The notes beneath the pieces were generated by a model. That model saw nothing but the letters and a program-made list of their open reading frames with translations, was not told the DNA's origin and ran no database searches. DNA of 64,000 nt from Haematobia irritans (lineage: Eukaryota > Arthropoda > Insecta > Diptera > Muscidae): assembly GCF_050003625.1 (NCBI RefSeq), contig NC_134398.1:83949983-84013982 (forward strand), given 5' to 3'. The position numbers and the translations under genes were made by a program. The stretch's first letter is position 1; the number at the start of each line of letters is the position of its first letter. This document shows, piece by piece, positions 32,605-44,890 of this stretch.

Positions 32605-34117
32605 ACAAGTATAAACGGCCGTAAGTTCGGCCAGGCCGAATCTTATGTACCCTCCACCATGGATTGGGTAGAAACTTCTACGAAAGACTGTCATCCACAA
32701 TCGAATTACTTGGGTTGTGGTATCTTAAATCGCTTTCTAAATTGTGAGTTAGACCATACGTGGTATACATTAGACAAAAAAGTATGTGTAGGTAAGTCTA
32801 CAAATAATTACGAATCGATATGGACTTTTGCACGATACGTAGGGAGCCAGAATTGAAATATGGGGGCTATATACAATTATTGATATGGACCAATTTTTGT
32901 GTGATTGGGGATCGATTTATCTGAGGGCTATATATAACTATAGACCGATATGGACCTAGTTAGGCATGGTTGTTAACGGCCATATACTAGCACAATGTAC
33001 CAAATTTCAACTGACTCGGATGCAATTTGCTCCCCCAAGAGGCTCCAAAACCAAATCTCGGGATCGGTTTATATGGGGGCTATATATAATTATGGACCGA
33101 TTTCGACCAATTTTTGCATGGGAGTTTGAGGCCATATATTAACACCACGTACCAAATTTCAAGTGAATCAGATGAATTTTGGTCTTCCAAGAGGCTCCGG
33201 AGGTCAAATCTGGTGATCGGTTTATATGGGGGCTATATATAATTATGGACCGATGTAGACCAATGTTTGCATGGTTGTTAGAGACCATATACTAACCCCA
33301 TGTACCAAATTTCAGCCGGATCGGATGAAATTTGCTTCTCTTAGAGGCCTCGCAAGCCAAATCTGGGGATCGGTTTATATGGGGGCTATATATAATTATG
33401 GACCGATGTGGACCAATTTTTGCATGATTGTTAGAGACCATATACTAACAGTACGTACCAAATTTCAGCCCGATTGGATGAAATTTGCTTCTCTTAGAAG
33501 CCTCGCAAGCCAAATCGGGGGATCGGTTTATATGGGGGCTACATATAATTATGGACCGATGTGGACCAATTTTTGCATGGTTGTTAGAGACCATATACTA
33601 ACACCATGTACCAAATTTCAGCCGGATCGGATGCAATTTGCTTCTCTTAGAGGCCTCGCAAGCCAAATCGGGGGATCGGTTTATATGGGGGCTATATATA
33701 ATTATGGACCGATGTGGACCAATTTTTGCATGGTTGTTAGAGACCATATACTAACACCATGTACCAAATTTCAGCCGGATCGGATGCAATTTGCTTCTCT
33801 TAGAGGCCTCGCAAGCCAAATTTGGGGGTCCGTTTATATGGGGGCTATACGTAAAAGTGGACCGATGTGGCCCATTTGCAATACGATCCGACCTACATCA
33901 ATAACAACTACTTGTGCCAAGTTTGAAGTCGATAGCTTGTTTCGTTCGGAAGTTAGCGTGATTTCAACAGACGGACGGACGGACATGCTCAGATCGACTC
34001 AGAATTTGACCACGACCCAGAATATATATACTTTATGGGGTCTTAGATCAATATTTCGATGTGTTACAAACGGAATGACAATGTTAATATACCCCCCATC
34101 CTATGGTGGAGGGTATA
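32605..34117 (+). mobile_element. Element B, copy 2 (hybrid)
   Basis: Starts ACAAGTATAAACGGCCG in MITE E, like copy 3, but its 3' part and right flank (GGGTATACAAATACTTACC, inverted A) are those of copy 1. It carries seven or so 153-bp units (GACCATATACTAAC at 33283, 33436, 33589, 33742), which create an 890-base open frame at 33271-34161. I regard that frame as a by-product. ACGG microsatellite at 33971-33987. Confidence 0.85.
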
Positions 34118-35797
34118 CAAATACTTACCAATTTATGACTAAACTATACGCTGAGATATAACAAAAATGTTCCAAATTCATCTGGAATTGAATATTAATT
34201 TTTTACATTGAATAATAAAAATTTCAATACACTTTCAACATATTTTCCTAAATATTCTTAATAACTTTTTTCTAAACTATCGATAATATATTAATAACTT
34301 TCATTTAAAAGATTTAATAAACAAACACCAATATATGTCTCAAAAATCCAAAATATTCCATGCCTTTATATTCCCTTGTTGCATACCTGCTTAAAAGATG
34401 CAACAACCCACGCCAACGCTAACTATACAACTGAAGCATGCGAAACAAAACCAAGCAAACCCCAAAACATTCCTACAACAACAAAAACACATGTTCCTTT
34501 ATTGAAAACAACACCTCATCCAGCCAAATAAACCATCCGCGTATAACAAACACACACACAAACCAGTAAATGAACAAAAATAAAAACAACCCCACGCTCA
34601 TGTATACACAACATACCCAGCTCTCGCTACCATTTCTCATTAATGCATTACTCTCACTCAAACAAAACTCAAGTAACATTAACCACATTCCACTATGCCG
34701 ATAAAGATATCTGTACTATCCATTAGTTCATCGCATCTACTGACAATTTATTCTAAGAATAATATTCGTAAAGGCACACCAGTTTATGAACGATGAAACG
34801 TTTAACTTAAAATTTAATTGCATGTGAACTAAAAATATTTCATTGGGTAATTTTCTACCAACAATAATTAACTATAGGAATTGTCAGTAAGAAATTGCTA
34901 TCCACTTTCAAGTTTATTCTTCGTAAAAAAATATTTTCTCATACAAAAAATCTTATAGTAAATTGCACTTATTATTTAGAAAGTACTTTACATTTCACAA
35001 GTAGTTTTATAGCATGACAAACGAATTTTTAACTACCAGTTAAGACATTTTTTAAGGAAATTGCCATCGTATTTTGCAGGCCATGAACTAAACGATTGTT
35101 ACTTAGAATTTGTAAAATTTCCTTATACTATGGGAAATTGGTGCAAATTACCACTATCACAGAACTGGTACCTGTGCTCCAGTTAGTTGCAATTTTCACA
35201 TTTAGTGAAATAAAATTATCAGAATAACCTTTTGTTCGACATATTTCAAAAAAATTTTTTTCATTTCGGGTTCAATTAGGAGCCCAAATTGAAAGAGATT
35301 TCTACGAGTTTGTCCGAGACTGGTTCCTGAGGACCTGTTTATGGGTTGCTCCTGCTAAATTGTCCCAGGACGTGTCCTTTGGGGTGAGTCCAAGACGCGT
35401 CCTAAAATGTAAGTTTACTCCGTCAATGACAAATCCATGTTAAGGTGGACGGTCCCTTCCATACGTTTTGATCAGAACTGGGACTGGTCCATACACACAA
35501 GGGACTAGTCCTGTACCAGTTCTGTGGTTGATCCATTTCCCGTAGGGTAGTTCCACACATATCCCAGCAAAAATTGGGAGTTGTTCTAAAGGCACAACTG
35601 TAAAAGCACTTCCAAAAATGCCCTCACAAAGAAGTTAACTATTTTAACTACACAGGAAGTTTTTTTACTTTATTTTTTATATTTTAATGCGTAATTTTTT
35701 GTTTTCTTTTTTCAAATAGTTTAAAAAAAGTTTAAGAATAAATAAAATGGTACAAATTATTGAAATTTTTCCTCAAAAATGCTAAATCCATTATAGA
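34118..35797. repeat. Second copy of the A-D-E block
   Basis: 34118-35760 repeats 28985-30635 almost base for base (offset 5134). 35126-35797 also repeats 31931-32604 (offset 3193). It contains inverted A, MITE D copy 3 (35127-35547) and the left part of MITE E (35563-35797). Confidence 0.88.
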
Positions 35798-37312
35798 ACA
35801 AGTATAAACGGCCGTAAGTTCGGCCAGGCCGAATCTTATGTACCCTCCACCATGGATTGGGTAGAAACTTCTACGAAAGACTGTCATCCACAATCGAATT
35901 ACTTGGGTTGTGGTATCTTAAATCGCTTTCTAAATTGTGAGTTAGTCCATACGTGGTATACATTAGACAAAAAAGTATGTGTAGGTAAGTCTACAAATAA
36001 TTACGAATCGATATGGACTTTTGCACGATACGTAGGGAGCCAGAATTGAAATATGGGGGCTATATACAATTATTGATATGGACCAATTTTTGTGTGATTG
36101 GGGACCGATTTATCTGAGGGCTATATATAACTATAGACCGATATGGACCTAGTTAGGCATGGTTGTTAACGGCCATATACTAGCACAATGTACCAAATTT
36201 CAACTGACTCGGATGCAATTTGCTCCTCCAAGAGGCTCCAAAACCAAATCTCGGGATCGGTTTATATGGGGGCTATATATAATTATGGACCGATTTCGAC
36301 CAATTTTTGCATGGGAGTTTGAGGCCATATATTAACACCACGTACCAAATTTCAAGTGAATCAGATGAATTTTGGTCTTCCAAGAGGCTCCGGAGGTCAA
36401 ATCTGGTGATCGGTTTATATGGGGGCTATATATAATTATGGACCGATGTAGACCAATGTTTGCATGGTTGTTAGAGACCATATACTAACCCCATGTACCA
36501 AATTTCAGCCGGATCGGATGAAATTTGCTTCTCTTAGAGTCCTCGCAAGCCAAATCTGGGGATCGGTTTATATGGGGGCTATATATAATTATGGACCGAT
36601 GTGGACCAATTTTTGCATGATTGTTAGAGACCATATACTAACAGTACGTACCAAATTTCAGCCCGATTGGATGAAATTTGCTTCTCTTAGAAGCCTCGCA
36701 AGCCAAATCGGGGGATCGGTTTATATGGGGGCTACATATAATTATGGACCGATGTGGACCAATTTTTGCATGGTTGTTAGAGACCATATACTAACAGTAC
36801 GTACCAAATTTCAGCCCGATTGGATGAAATTTGCTTCTCTTAGAAGCCTCGCAAGCCAAATCGGGGGATCGGTTTATATGGGGGCTACATATAATTATGG
36901 ACCGATGTGGACCAATTTTTGCATGGTTGTTAGAGACCATATACTAACACCATGTACCAAATTTCAGCCGGATCGGATGCAATTTGCTTCTCTTAGAGGC
37001 CTCACAAGCCTAATTTGGGGGTCCGTTTATATGGGGGCTATACGTAAAAGTGGACCGATGTGGCCCATTTGCAATACCATCCGACCTACATCAATAACAA
37101 CTACTTGTGCCAAGTTTGAAGTCGATAGCTTGTTTCTTTCGGAAGTTAGCGTGATTTCAACAGACGGACGGACGGACGGACGGACGGACGGACGGACATG
37201 CTCAGATCGACTCAGAATTTCACCACGACCCAGAATATATATACTTTATGGGGTCTTAGAGCAATATTTCGATGTGTTACAAACGGAATGACTTTGGTGG
37301 AGGGTATAAAAA
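35798..37312 (+). mobile_element. Element B, copy 3
   Basis: Starts and is flanked on the left like copy 2. Its right flank (AAAATCGATAATATTTGAAA) is the continuation of MITE E, so this copy sits in one uninterrupted E element. The ACGG run is longer here (37163-37198), and the 3' end lacks about 20 bases found in copies 1 and 2. The long open frame at 36464-37291 is again the 153-bp array. Confidence 0.85.
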
Positions 37313-37608
37313 TCGATAATATTTGAAAAAACGTTTCAAACAAGCGTTAGAATGCATTAAAAATCATAAAAAAGTATAAAAATTATTTATTTGGGAAAAT
37401 ATCACAAAATTTTTAGTTCACATTCAAAACACTGAATTCTGATCACACCTTAAGAAGTGATGCAAATTCATTGCAACGGTTGTTGAAACGGTGGACATTC
37501 GTTCTATGACAAGTTCATATTACATTCATCGCTTCTCCGCCAATTTTGTACCACTTCCAGACCCAAAAAGGACATTTTCTCTTCTTTTTTGGCGACGCTT
37601 TTTTGCAG
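37313..37608. mobile_element. MITE E, right part
   Basis: Continues the E sequence interrupted at 35797: AAACAAGCGTTAGAATGC, GAAGTGATGCAAATTCA and the end GGCGACGCTTTTTTGC. It matches 50925-51210. Confidence 0.75.
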
Positions 37609-37906
37609 CATTAATAAGATATTAATTTATGAAAGAATAGTTTTAATATCAATTACTATTTTTTATTCAACTAAATCATAAGTTCAACCACAGCTTTATT
37701 TCATAAATATCAGACTTCTACCACAACCCAAGTAATTTGATTGTGCATGAAAGTCTTTAGTGGAGCTTTGTGCGTTGTACGAGTATATACTTGTTTAATT
37801 TTTATAAAAATGTAAAATCGTAAATAGGTTTTCAAATCCTGGGGGGGCTACAATTTTTCTGGGGCGGTCTAAGCCCCCTCCCCAGAGGCCTTGCTACGCT
37901 TATGTA
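37609..37906. repeat. Right half of the G/C-run element
   Basis: Contains TAAGTTCAACCACAGCTTTA (compare 31838-31860) and ends in GGGGCGGTCTAAGCCCCCTC and CTTGCTACGCTTATG. Directly followed by a mariner. Confidence 0.55.
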
Positions 37907-38840
37907 AAGGGTGATTCTTTTGAGGTTAGGATTTTCATGCATTAGTATTTGACAGATCACGTGGGATTTCAGACATGGTGTCAAAGAGAAAGATGCTCAG
38001 TATGCTTTGACATTTCATCATGAATAGACTTACTAACGAGCCACAACGTCGAATTTTCAGTGAATGGGCCCTAGAAAAGTTGGCAGAAAATCCGCTTTTT
38101 TATCGACAAATTTTGTTCAGCGATGAGGCTCATTTCTGGTTGAATGGCTACGCAAATAAGCAAAATTGCCGCATTTGGAGTGAAGAGCAACCAGAAGCCG
38201 TTCAAGAACTGCCCATGCATCCCGAAAAATGCACTGTTTGGTGTGGTTTGTACGCTGGTGGAATCATTGGACCGTATTTTTTCAAAGATGCTGTTGGACG
38301 CAACGTTACGGTGAATGGCGATCGCTATCGTTCGATGCTAACAAACTTTTTGTTGCCAAAAATGGAAGAACTGAACTTGGTTGACATGTGGTTTCAACAA
38401 GATGGCGCTACATGCCACACAGCTCGCGATTCTATGGCCATTTTGAGGGAAAACTTCGGAGAACAATTCATCTCAAGAAATGGACCGGTAAGTTGGCCAC
38501 CAAGATCATGCGATTTGACGCCTTTAGACTATTTTTTGTGGGGCTACGTCAAGTCTAAAGTCTACAGAAATAAGCCAGCAACTATTCCAGCTTTGGAAGA
38601 CAACATTTCCGAAGAAATTCGGGCTATTCCGGCCGAAATGCTCGAAAAAGTTGCCCAAAATTGGACTTTCCGAATGGACCACCTAAGACGCAGCCGCGGT
38701 CAACATTTAAATGAAATTATCTTCAAAAAGTAAATGTCATGGACCAATCTAACGTTTCAAATAAAGAACCGATGGGATTTTGCAAATTTTATGCGTTTTT
38801 TTTTAAAAAAAAGTTATCAAGCTCTTAACAAATCACCCTT
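37907..38840 (+). mobile_element. Mariner-type element, internally deleted (934 bp)
   Basis: TA at 37905-37906 and 38841-38842. The deletion joins ACTAACGAGC to CACAACGTCG in frame, giving a 237-codon frame (38020-38733) that starts with the true N-terminal MNRLTNE and continues at PQRRIFSEWALEKL. The catalytic residues are all present but the DNA-binding part is gone. A fusion of this kind could still multimerise with full-length transposase (inference). Confidence 0.93.
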
Positions 38841-39150
38841 TATATAACTGCAATCTGGAACTAAGAATTGAACTTGATATTCTATGCAGGTAATGTTTAA
38901 CAAAATTAACTTTTAATTGAATAAAATTGAATTCTAATTATTCAGTTTACTTTCAGAAAACTAATTTAGCTTACAGGCTGGTGATTTATTGGAAATCTAG
39001 GCGCATCTAGATTTTAGAAGGAACATGCTGACATCATTAATATGATAAGGAAGATGGTGATTTATATAGTTTATTTTAACCCTTTAGTTGTATGTCTAAG
39101 TTATGTTAGAACAAAACACACAAATAACAAAAACCAAATTCTTTTTGGTT
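38841..39150. other. AT-rich spacer
   Basis: No gene, repeat or signal recognised. Confidence 0.5.
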
Positions 39151-40145
39151 TCTACACCCTCACAAAAAATCGCTTCTGTAACATATACTCCCAAACATAT
39201 TTTGCTTCAAGCATATACATTTTTGGGTATTGCTCAAACATTTATATGTTTGACCTCTTCCAATATATAATATGTTTGAAAGCATATTGGTCTAAACAAT
39301 ATATGTTTGGGTAGTCTAAGTTCCAAACATTTTGTATTTTTGCATCCAAATTCAATAATGTTGTCTTCTAAAAAACAATATGTTATTATGTGAACATATA
39401 ATATGTTTGGAAGCATTTTGCACCCAAAAATATTATATGCTTAAAAAAAATTCTCCCAAACAATATTGTGCTCAAAATTTTATTTATTTATTTATATATT
39501 TACAATCATAATGAATTATGAAAATAAACAGGTAATATAGGTGCTAACAACATAGGTTTTCGACCTGAATGCTCAAAATTTTGTTTCTGCCCAATTGTAT
39601 ATTCCCCGACATCTTTCTCACTTCCACGAGATTTTTTAGTTCTTAGCACCTTTTTCTGTAATACAAACATTGTAGAAGAAATTATTCAATTTTATGATTT
39701 TTATTTTATTTTAATTTTACCTTTTGCCGGACGGGGATTCGAAAAGCGGACCACACAGTTTGTAAGGATCAAATTAGTAGCTGATCAATTGCCCAAGGAA
39801 AAATAAAATGTTAATTTTGTAATAACAAGCAACAACCACCAACTAAATTCAATATCGCTCCCTGTTAAATAGCGCTCCAAGCTACTAAACACATATATGT
39901 TTATAGGCTATTTCTAAATTAATATATGTTTGCATCCAAGCATATTATATTTACAAACATTTTATGTCCCAAACATAATATGTTCTAACCTATTAACATA
40001 TATGTCCCAAACATGTTATGCTAGTTTATGAACATTATATGCTTGCACTCAAAAATATTGTGTTTAAAAATTTGTGTTCCAAACATATAATGTTTATAGC
40101 CAAACATATGAAAAACTGTCTTTTTCATATGTTTGTTTCAAAATT
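39151..40145 (-). mobile_element. Element with ACACCCTCA end, AAACATAT repeats and a tRNA-derived insert
   Basis: Starts CTACACCCTCACAAAAAATC. Rich in ATATGTTTG/CAAACATAT motifs on both sides (39180-39490, 39890-40130). Between them, on the minus strand, is a SINE-like segment (39790-39640) with TTTTCGAATCCCCGTCCGGC as a B-box-like region, then AAAAGGTAAAA and TTACAGAAAAAGGTGCTAAG. A related composite, in opposite orientation, is at 58590-59125. Confidence 0.6.
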
Positions 40146-40214
40146 TTAAAGATTTTTTATAAGAAACGCATATTTTCTTTTAATTCAAATAAAACTAAAT
40201 AAGATTTTCGGGGC

Positions 40215-40490
40215 GCAATATATACATTTTTTGATTGATATTTATTGCCAATATCAATTAATAATTTAATTGAATCCATCAAGTAGTTGATTGATTTTTG
40301 TCGAGAAATTAATTAAAATTAATTCAATTAAAACTGTGATTGAATTTTATGTCAAAAACCAATCACTGTTTTAATTGATTCAATCACACAATTGATTGAT
40401 TCCGTGACAAAATTCAATTCAATTAAATTTAATTAAAAAATGATTGAATCCGCGATTTTCGCAATTGAAACCAAAAACATTTTTTTGTGT
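40215..40490. repeat. AATTGATT palindromic region, second copy
   Basis: Many inverted short motifs (AATTGATTCAATCA, TTAATTGAATCC) resembling 31160-31410. Probably a small fold-back element. Confidence 0.55.
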
Positions 40491-40645
40491 GTAGTTAGTG
40501 AACTAAAAAAATTTACTGAAATTTTAAAAGTTTTCATTTAGCTAAGTTAATTTTCGTTTTGGTTACGAAAAATGAACTATATTACACTAAATTTTTTGAA
40601 CTATGTGAAAGTTAAAATGGTCCTTAAATTTACAAGACACTTTTT
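40491..40645 (-). repeat. Solo end of an A-related element
   Basis: On the minus strand CACAGAAAAAAGTGTCTTGT, then AATTTAAGGACCATTTTAAC. It matches the start of the element at 52053 almost throughout. The nearby frame at 40572-40898 is an accident of this repeat. Confidence 0.7.
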
Positions 40646-41492
40646 TCTGTGCATATTTCGCTGTAATATAAAAAGCATTAACACACATATTTTCAATTAC
40701 AAAAGTTTCAATGCGTTTTCTCAAAATCTTGCAACACTGCCGTTTCGAACATGTATAAAATCAGCTGCATTTAGGCAACCACCATTTTTTTTGAAACAAG
40801 TGAAGGGGGAATTTTGGACAACTTGTGGTATATTTTTAAATCTTGTTTTTAAAGGGCTTTCATGTTATTTTGTTACCAATTATTTATCAAGCATATAGAA
40901 AACATATTAAAAATTGAAAATAAAGGATTTATTTCGGTTTCAAATCCTTCTTTTTGGAATTAAGAAAGATTCCACTAAAAAAATTCCGCGAAAACATTTC
41001 CCGTTTGTTAAGGGAAAATTAGTTTACAGAACAACACCTACGGGAAAAAGTCTTTCATGTGAAACCCAGAACATACCCGAATATGTGGTAATTGCTGTAA
41101 CATCCCAATAAAACAGAAAGTGGTTTAATCCCCAAACTGTGATCCCAGTAAATTAAGATCATTCTATTGGGCTCTCACGTATGTTTTTAATGTAGAAAGA
41201 ATAGAACAAACGATTAACAAATAAGCTGTTTTTAATAGTGTTACGAATTTGATATTTCTAGATTTAACTTTATTCAAATTAGTTTCCGTTAATTTAAAAT
41301 TTCAAATTGTAACGGTCAAATTACTAGTACTTTCTTAAACATCTTTTGTGTTCTTAGTTTCCCAATCGTTCACTGTAAAGTAACCCCTTTTTGTTTTGTT
41401 ATCTTCATTGCTTATTGTTGCAGTTGTGCTAATATGATAATCATCTATGCCTGTGCGACATCTGCCTGTAATATTTTCTCCTTTAAGGGAAT
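40646..41492. other. Anonymous AT-rich stretch
   Basis: No recognised element. A 65-codon frame (40914-41111) has no features I can interpret. Confidence 0.45.
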
Positions 41493-42575
41493 TAGAGTGT
41501 GCACGTGAGTACTCACGTTCACGCACACTCACGACGAAAAAATCTTACTCACGCACGATATTGTTTAGTAGGACCCACACTCACGTACACTCACGAAAAG
41601 AACATTTGTACTCATGTACACTCACGCACGAAAATGTAACTCACGAAAAATACCATGACTCACGAAAAATACCGTGAATTAGAGGTGTGCACGTGACACG
41701 AAATTGTCGTGACTCACGAAAATTTTCGTGACTCACACGTGAATCGAGATTCACGCTGACGGCAACGGAGTGAGTGTGCGTGATTAACCAACCAAATGTC
41801 GTGCGTGAGTCACGAAAATAATATCTTCGTGAGTGTGCGTGAGTAACGAATTTCGGAAAAACACACTCACGAAAATAATTCCGCGTACGAACATAAAATG
41901 CTTACGAGTTGAATTCATTTATAATTTTAGTGACACCCTAGGTGTAAAGAGTTTTATAACGCTCTCGATTTTAAACATACTCATGTTTTCAATCAGGTTC
42001 TATAGGTAAATTACTCATAAAATTATTCGTGAGTCACGAGGTTTTTCGTGAGTCACGACATTTAAAAGATTTTCGTGCGTGAGTACAAATTTTCTTTTCG
42101 TGAGCGTGAGTCCTACCAAAAAATATCGTGTGTGAGTGTGCGTGAATAAGATTTCTCCGTCGTGAGTGTGCGTAAGCGTGAGTCACGACATTTAAAAGAT
42201 TTTCGTGTGTGAGTACAAATTTTCTTTTCGCGAGCGTGAGTCCTACCAAAAATATCGTGTGTGAGTTTGCGTGAATAAGATTTCTCCGTCGTGAGTGTGC
42301 GTAAGCGTGAGCAAAATATTACTCACGTGCACAGCTCTACCGTGAATCACAAAATATGTCGTGACTCACGAATAATTTTATGAGTAATTTACCTTAGGGG
42401 CATGTTTGAAAACATGAGCATGATTAAAATCGAGAGCGTTATTTAACTTTTAACATCTCAGGTGTCACTAAAATTGTAAATAAATTCACACGCACACTCA
42501 CGCCGTTTCCATCAGCGTGACTCACGACTTACTCGTGAGTCACGAAAATTTTCGTGAGTCACGAGCACTTCTCTA
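41493..42575. mobile_element. Outer hAT-type MITE, TCACG-rich
   Basis: Left end TAGAGTGTGCACGTGAG and right end (inverted) TAGAGAAGTGCTCGTGAC. The interior is full of ACTCACG/CGTGAGT on both strands and is therefore highly self-complementary. It holds a second element of the same type. No matching 8-bp flank, so the outer boundary is less certain. Confidence 0.6.
41680..42339. mobile_element. Inner hAT-type MITE with 8-bp duplication
   Basis: TAGAGGTGTGCACGTGAC ... CACGTGCACAGCTCTA, flanked by CCGTGAAT at 41672-41679 and 42340-42347. The perfect 8-bp duplication and TAGAG ends fit hAT. Inside, a unit of about 125 bp (GTCACGACATTTAAAAGATT at 42051 and 42181) is duplicated in tandem. Confidence 0.85.
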
Positions 42576-44529
42576 TATTATTTTTTGTATTTTGTACCTG
42601 AAATACACAGAAAAAAAGTGTCTCGTAAATTTAAGAAGATTTTTACAATAATTTATTACAAGAATTTTCCAGAATTTTAGTTAATTTTTCGTATCTTCAA
42701 CGAAAATTAACTACTCGAAAGGAAATTTTACAAATTCAAAGTAACAATCGTTTAGTTCATGGCCTGCAAAATACGATGGAAATTTCCTTAAAAAATTTCT
42801 TAACTGGTAGCTAAAAATTCGTTTGTCATGCCATAAAACTACTTATGAAATGTAAAGTACTTTCTAAATAATAAGAGCAATTTACTATAAGATTTTTTTG
42901 TATGAAAAAATATTTTTTTACGAAAAATGAACTTGAAAGTGGATAGCAATTTCTTAGTGATAATTCCTATAGTTAATAATTGTTGGTAGAAAATTACCGA
43001 ATGAAATATTTTTAGTTCACATATAATTAAATTTATAGACATTTTCGTCAAAAATGGTAGATAACATTTCATGAAGTTTTTGCAAATTTTAAGTTAAACG
43101 TTTCATCGTTCATAAACTGGTGTGCCTTTACGAAAATTATTCTTAGAGTAAATTGTCAGCAGATGCGATTAACTAATGCATAGTACAGATATCTTTATCG
43201 GCATAGTGGAATGTGATTAATGTAAAGATGATGTTAGTTAAGTTTTGTTGTGTATACATGAGCGTGGGGTTGTTTTTAGTTTTGTTCATTTAGTGGTTTG
43301 TGTGTGTGTTTGTTATTCGCGGATGGTTTATTTGGCTGGATGAGGTGTTGTTTTCAATAAAGAAACATGTGTTTTTGTTGTTGTAGGAATGTTTTGGCTT
43401 TGCTTGGTTTTGTTTGGCATGCTTCAGTTGTATAGTTGGCGTTGGCGTGGGCTGTTGCATTTTTTAAGCAGGTATGCAACAAGGGAATATAAAGGCATGG
43501 AATATTTTGGATTTTTGAGACATATATTGGTGTTTGTTTATTAAACCTTTCAAATGGAAGTTATTAATATTTTAGCGATGAAATGTACGATGGCGAAATG
43601 ATGATCGGTAGTTTAGAAAAAAGTTACTAAGAATATTTAGGAAAAAACGTTGAAATTGAAAGTGCATTGGCATTTTTATTATTCAATGTAAAAAATTAAT
43701 ATTCAATTCCAGATGAATTTGGAAAATTTTTGTTATATCTCAGCGTATAGTTTAGTCATAAATTGGTAAGTATTTTTTTTAATGTGGTTTTCTTTTAAAA
43801 AGAATATTTCTTATGTGTATTATTATTTGTTAATTATTTTTTTTTTTTTTTGGAAACCAGTTTAATGTTTTTCTTTGTTGTAAGAACAATATTTAATTTC
43901 AGAGAAACTCCAGATGGATTCGAACAAATTTAAAAAATAGAGAATTGGTAAGTTTTCTTTTCAAAATATGCTTTCTTTCAACTAGAATATTTACGTTTTT
44001 ATGATCTTTTTATCATCAAAATTATAGGTTTTTAATACCTTATTTTAGTATTTCTTTAATCAAATTTTTTGGAAACCAATTTAATATTTTTAATGTAAGA
44101 AACAAATGTTTAATTTCAGAATAACCCCTTAAAAATTTGGAAAACTTTTTATTACTCCTCTGCTTGTAATTTAATAGTGAATTGGTGAGGATTCTTTAAC
44201 TTTCTCTTAATTTAATCTCTTTCAGACCTATGCATTGTACAACATACAAATCACTTTTAGTTGTGCTTTTGAACTGAATTTTGTGAATAATTGAATGATA
44301 TAAGCCTATACAACAATTCCCAATGGTTGTTTTTTGTTAAAAGGACATCGCACAATTGTGCGTTCTAGGTCATAATTACTTGTTATTGCGATCCAGGACA
44401 TGCTAAGTAATAACACAAAAAATATTTAATTTATAATAAATTTTCATTATTAATCTTGAAATGATCTAATAATATGAAACAAACATAAAAGTACTTCATT
44501 TCTGGAAGAAGACAAATGTTTACTAGTTT

Positions 44530-44883
44530 CTATTTAGAATGGTAGTTTTCAAAACAGTTCTTGTGTTTTGATAAACAAAGGGCTACTTGACACTTCTTAC
44601 ATCTTCCTCGTGATCGGCTTCCACAATTATTACGGCAAGTCCTTGGTGGACCATCAGAAAATTCGGGCCAGTGATCAAATCGGTCAAACCTTATGTCATC
44701 AGGGGCATCATGAGGCCGATATTCAGTACCGTAAAATTCTTCTGTCAGCTGATTTTTTTCTTCAAATTCAGGAGGTTTAAATGAAGCAGCTAAAACAGTA
44801 CCAAGCTCCATTTTAAAAGCTATAAGGGATTTCGTTTTTGCTTTTGGCTGTTTTGAAAGTTCTGCATCCATTCTATATTCCAT
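44530..44883 (-). pseudogene. piggyBac transposase C-terminal part
   Basis: 117-codon frame ending in a Cys/His-rich tail: CRNNCGSRSRGRCKKCQVAL then C-LSKHKNC. This is the zinc-binding domain that recognises the element ends in piggyBac transposases. It is separated from the catalytic part by a frameshift at about 44890. Confidence 0.88.
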
Positions 44884-44890
44884 CCAACAA

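Noticed and set aside
33265..33900. CRISPR-like array
   Set aside because: Units are 153 bp without separate short repeats and unique spacers, in a eukaryotic transposon.
33271..34161. A 296-codon open frame (also 36464-37291, 28443-28727) as a protein gene
   Set aside because: It is the 153-bp tandem array of element B. The unit is a multiple of three, so one stop-free unit makes a long frame. The start lies inside a unit and the last part runs through the microsatellite.
41335..42249. Frames such as 41335-41532, 41447-41677 and 42034-42249
   Set aside because: They come from TCACG repeats of the hAT MITEs and occur on both strands.
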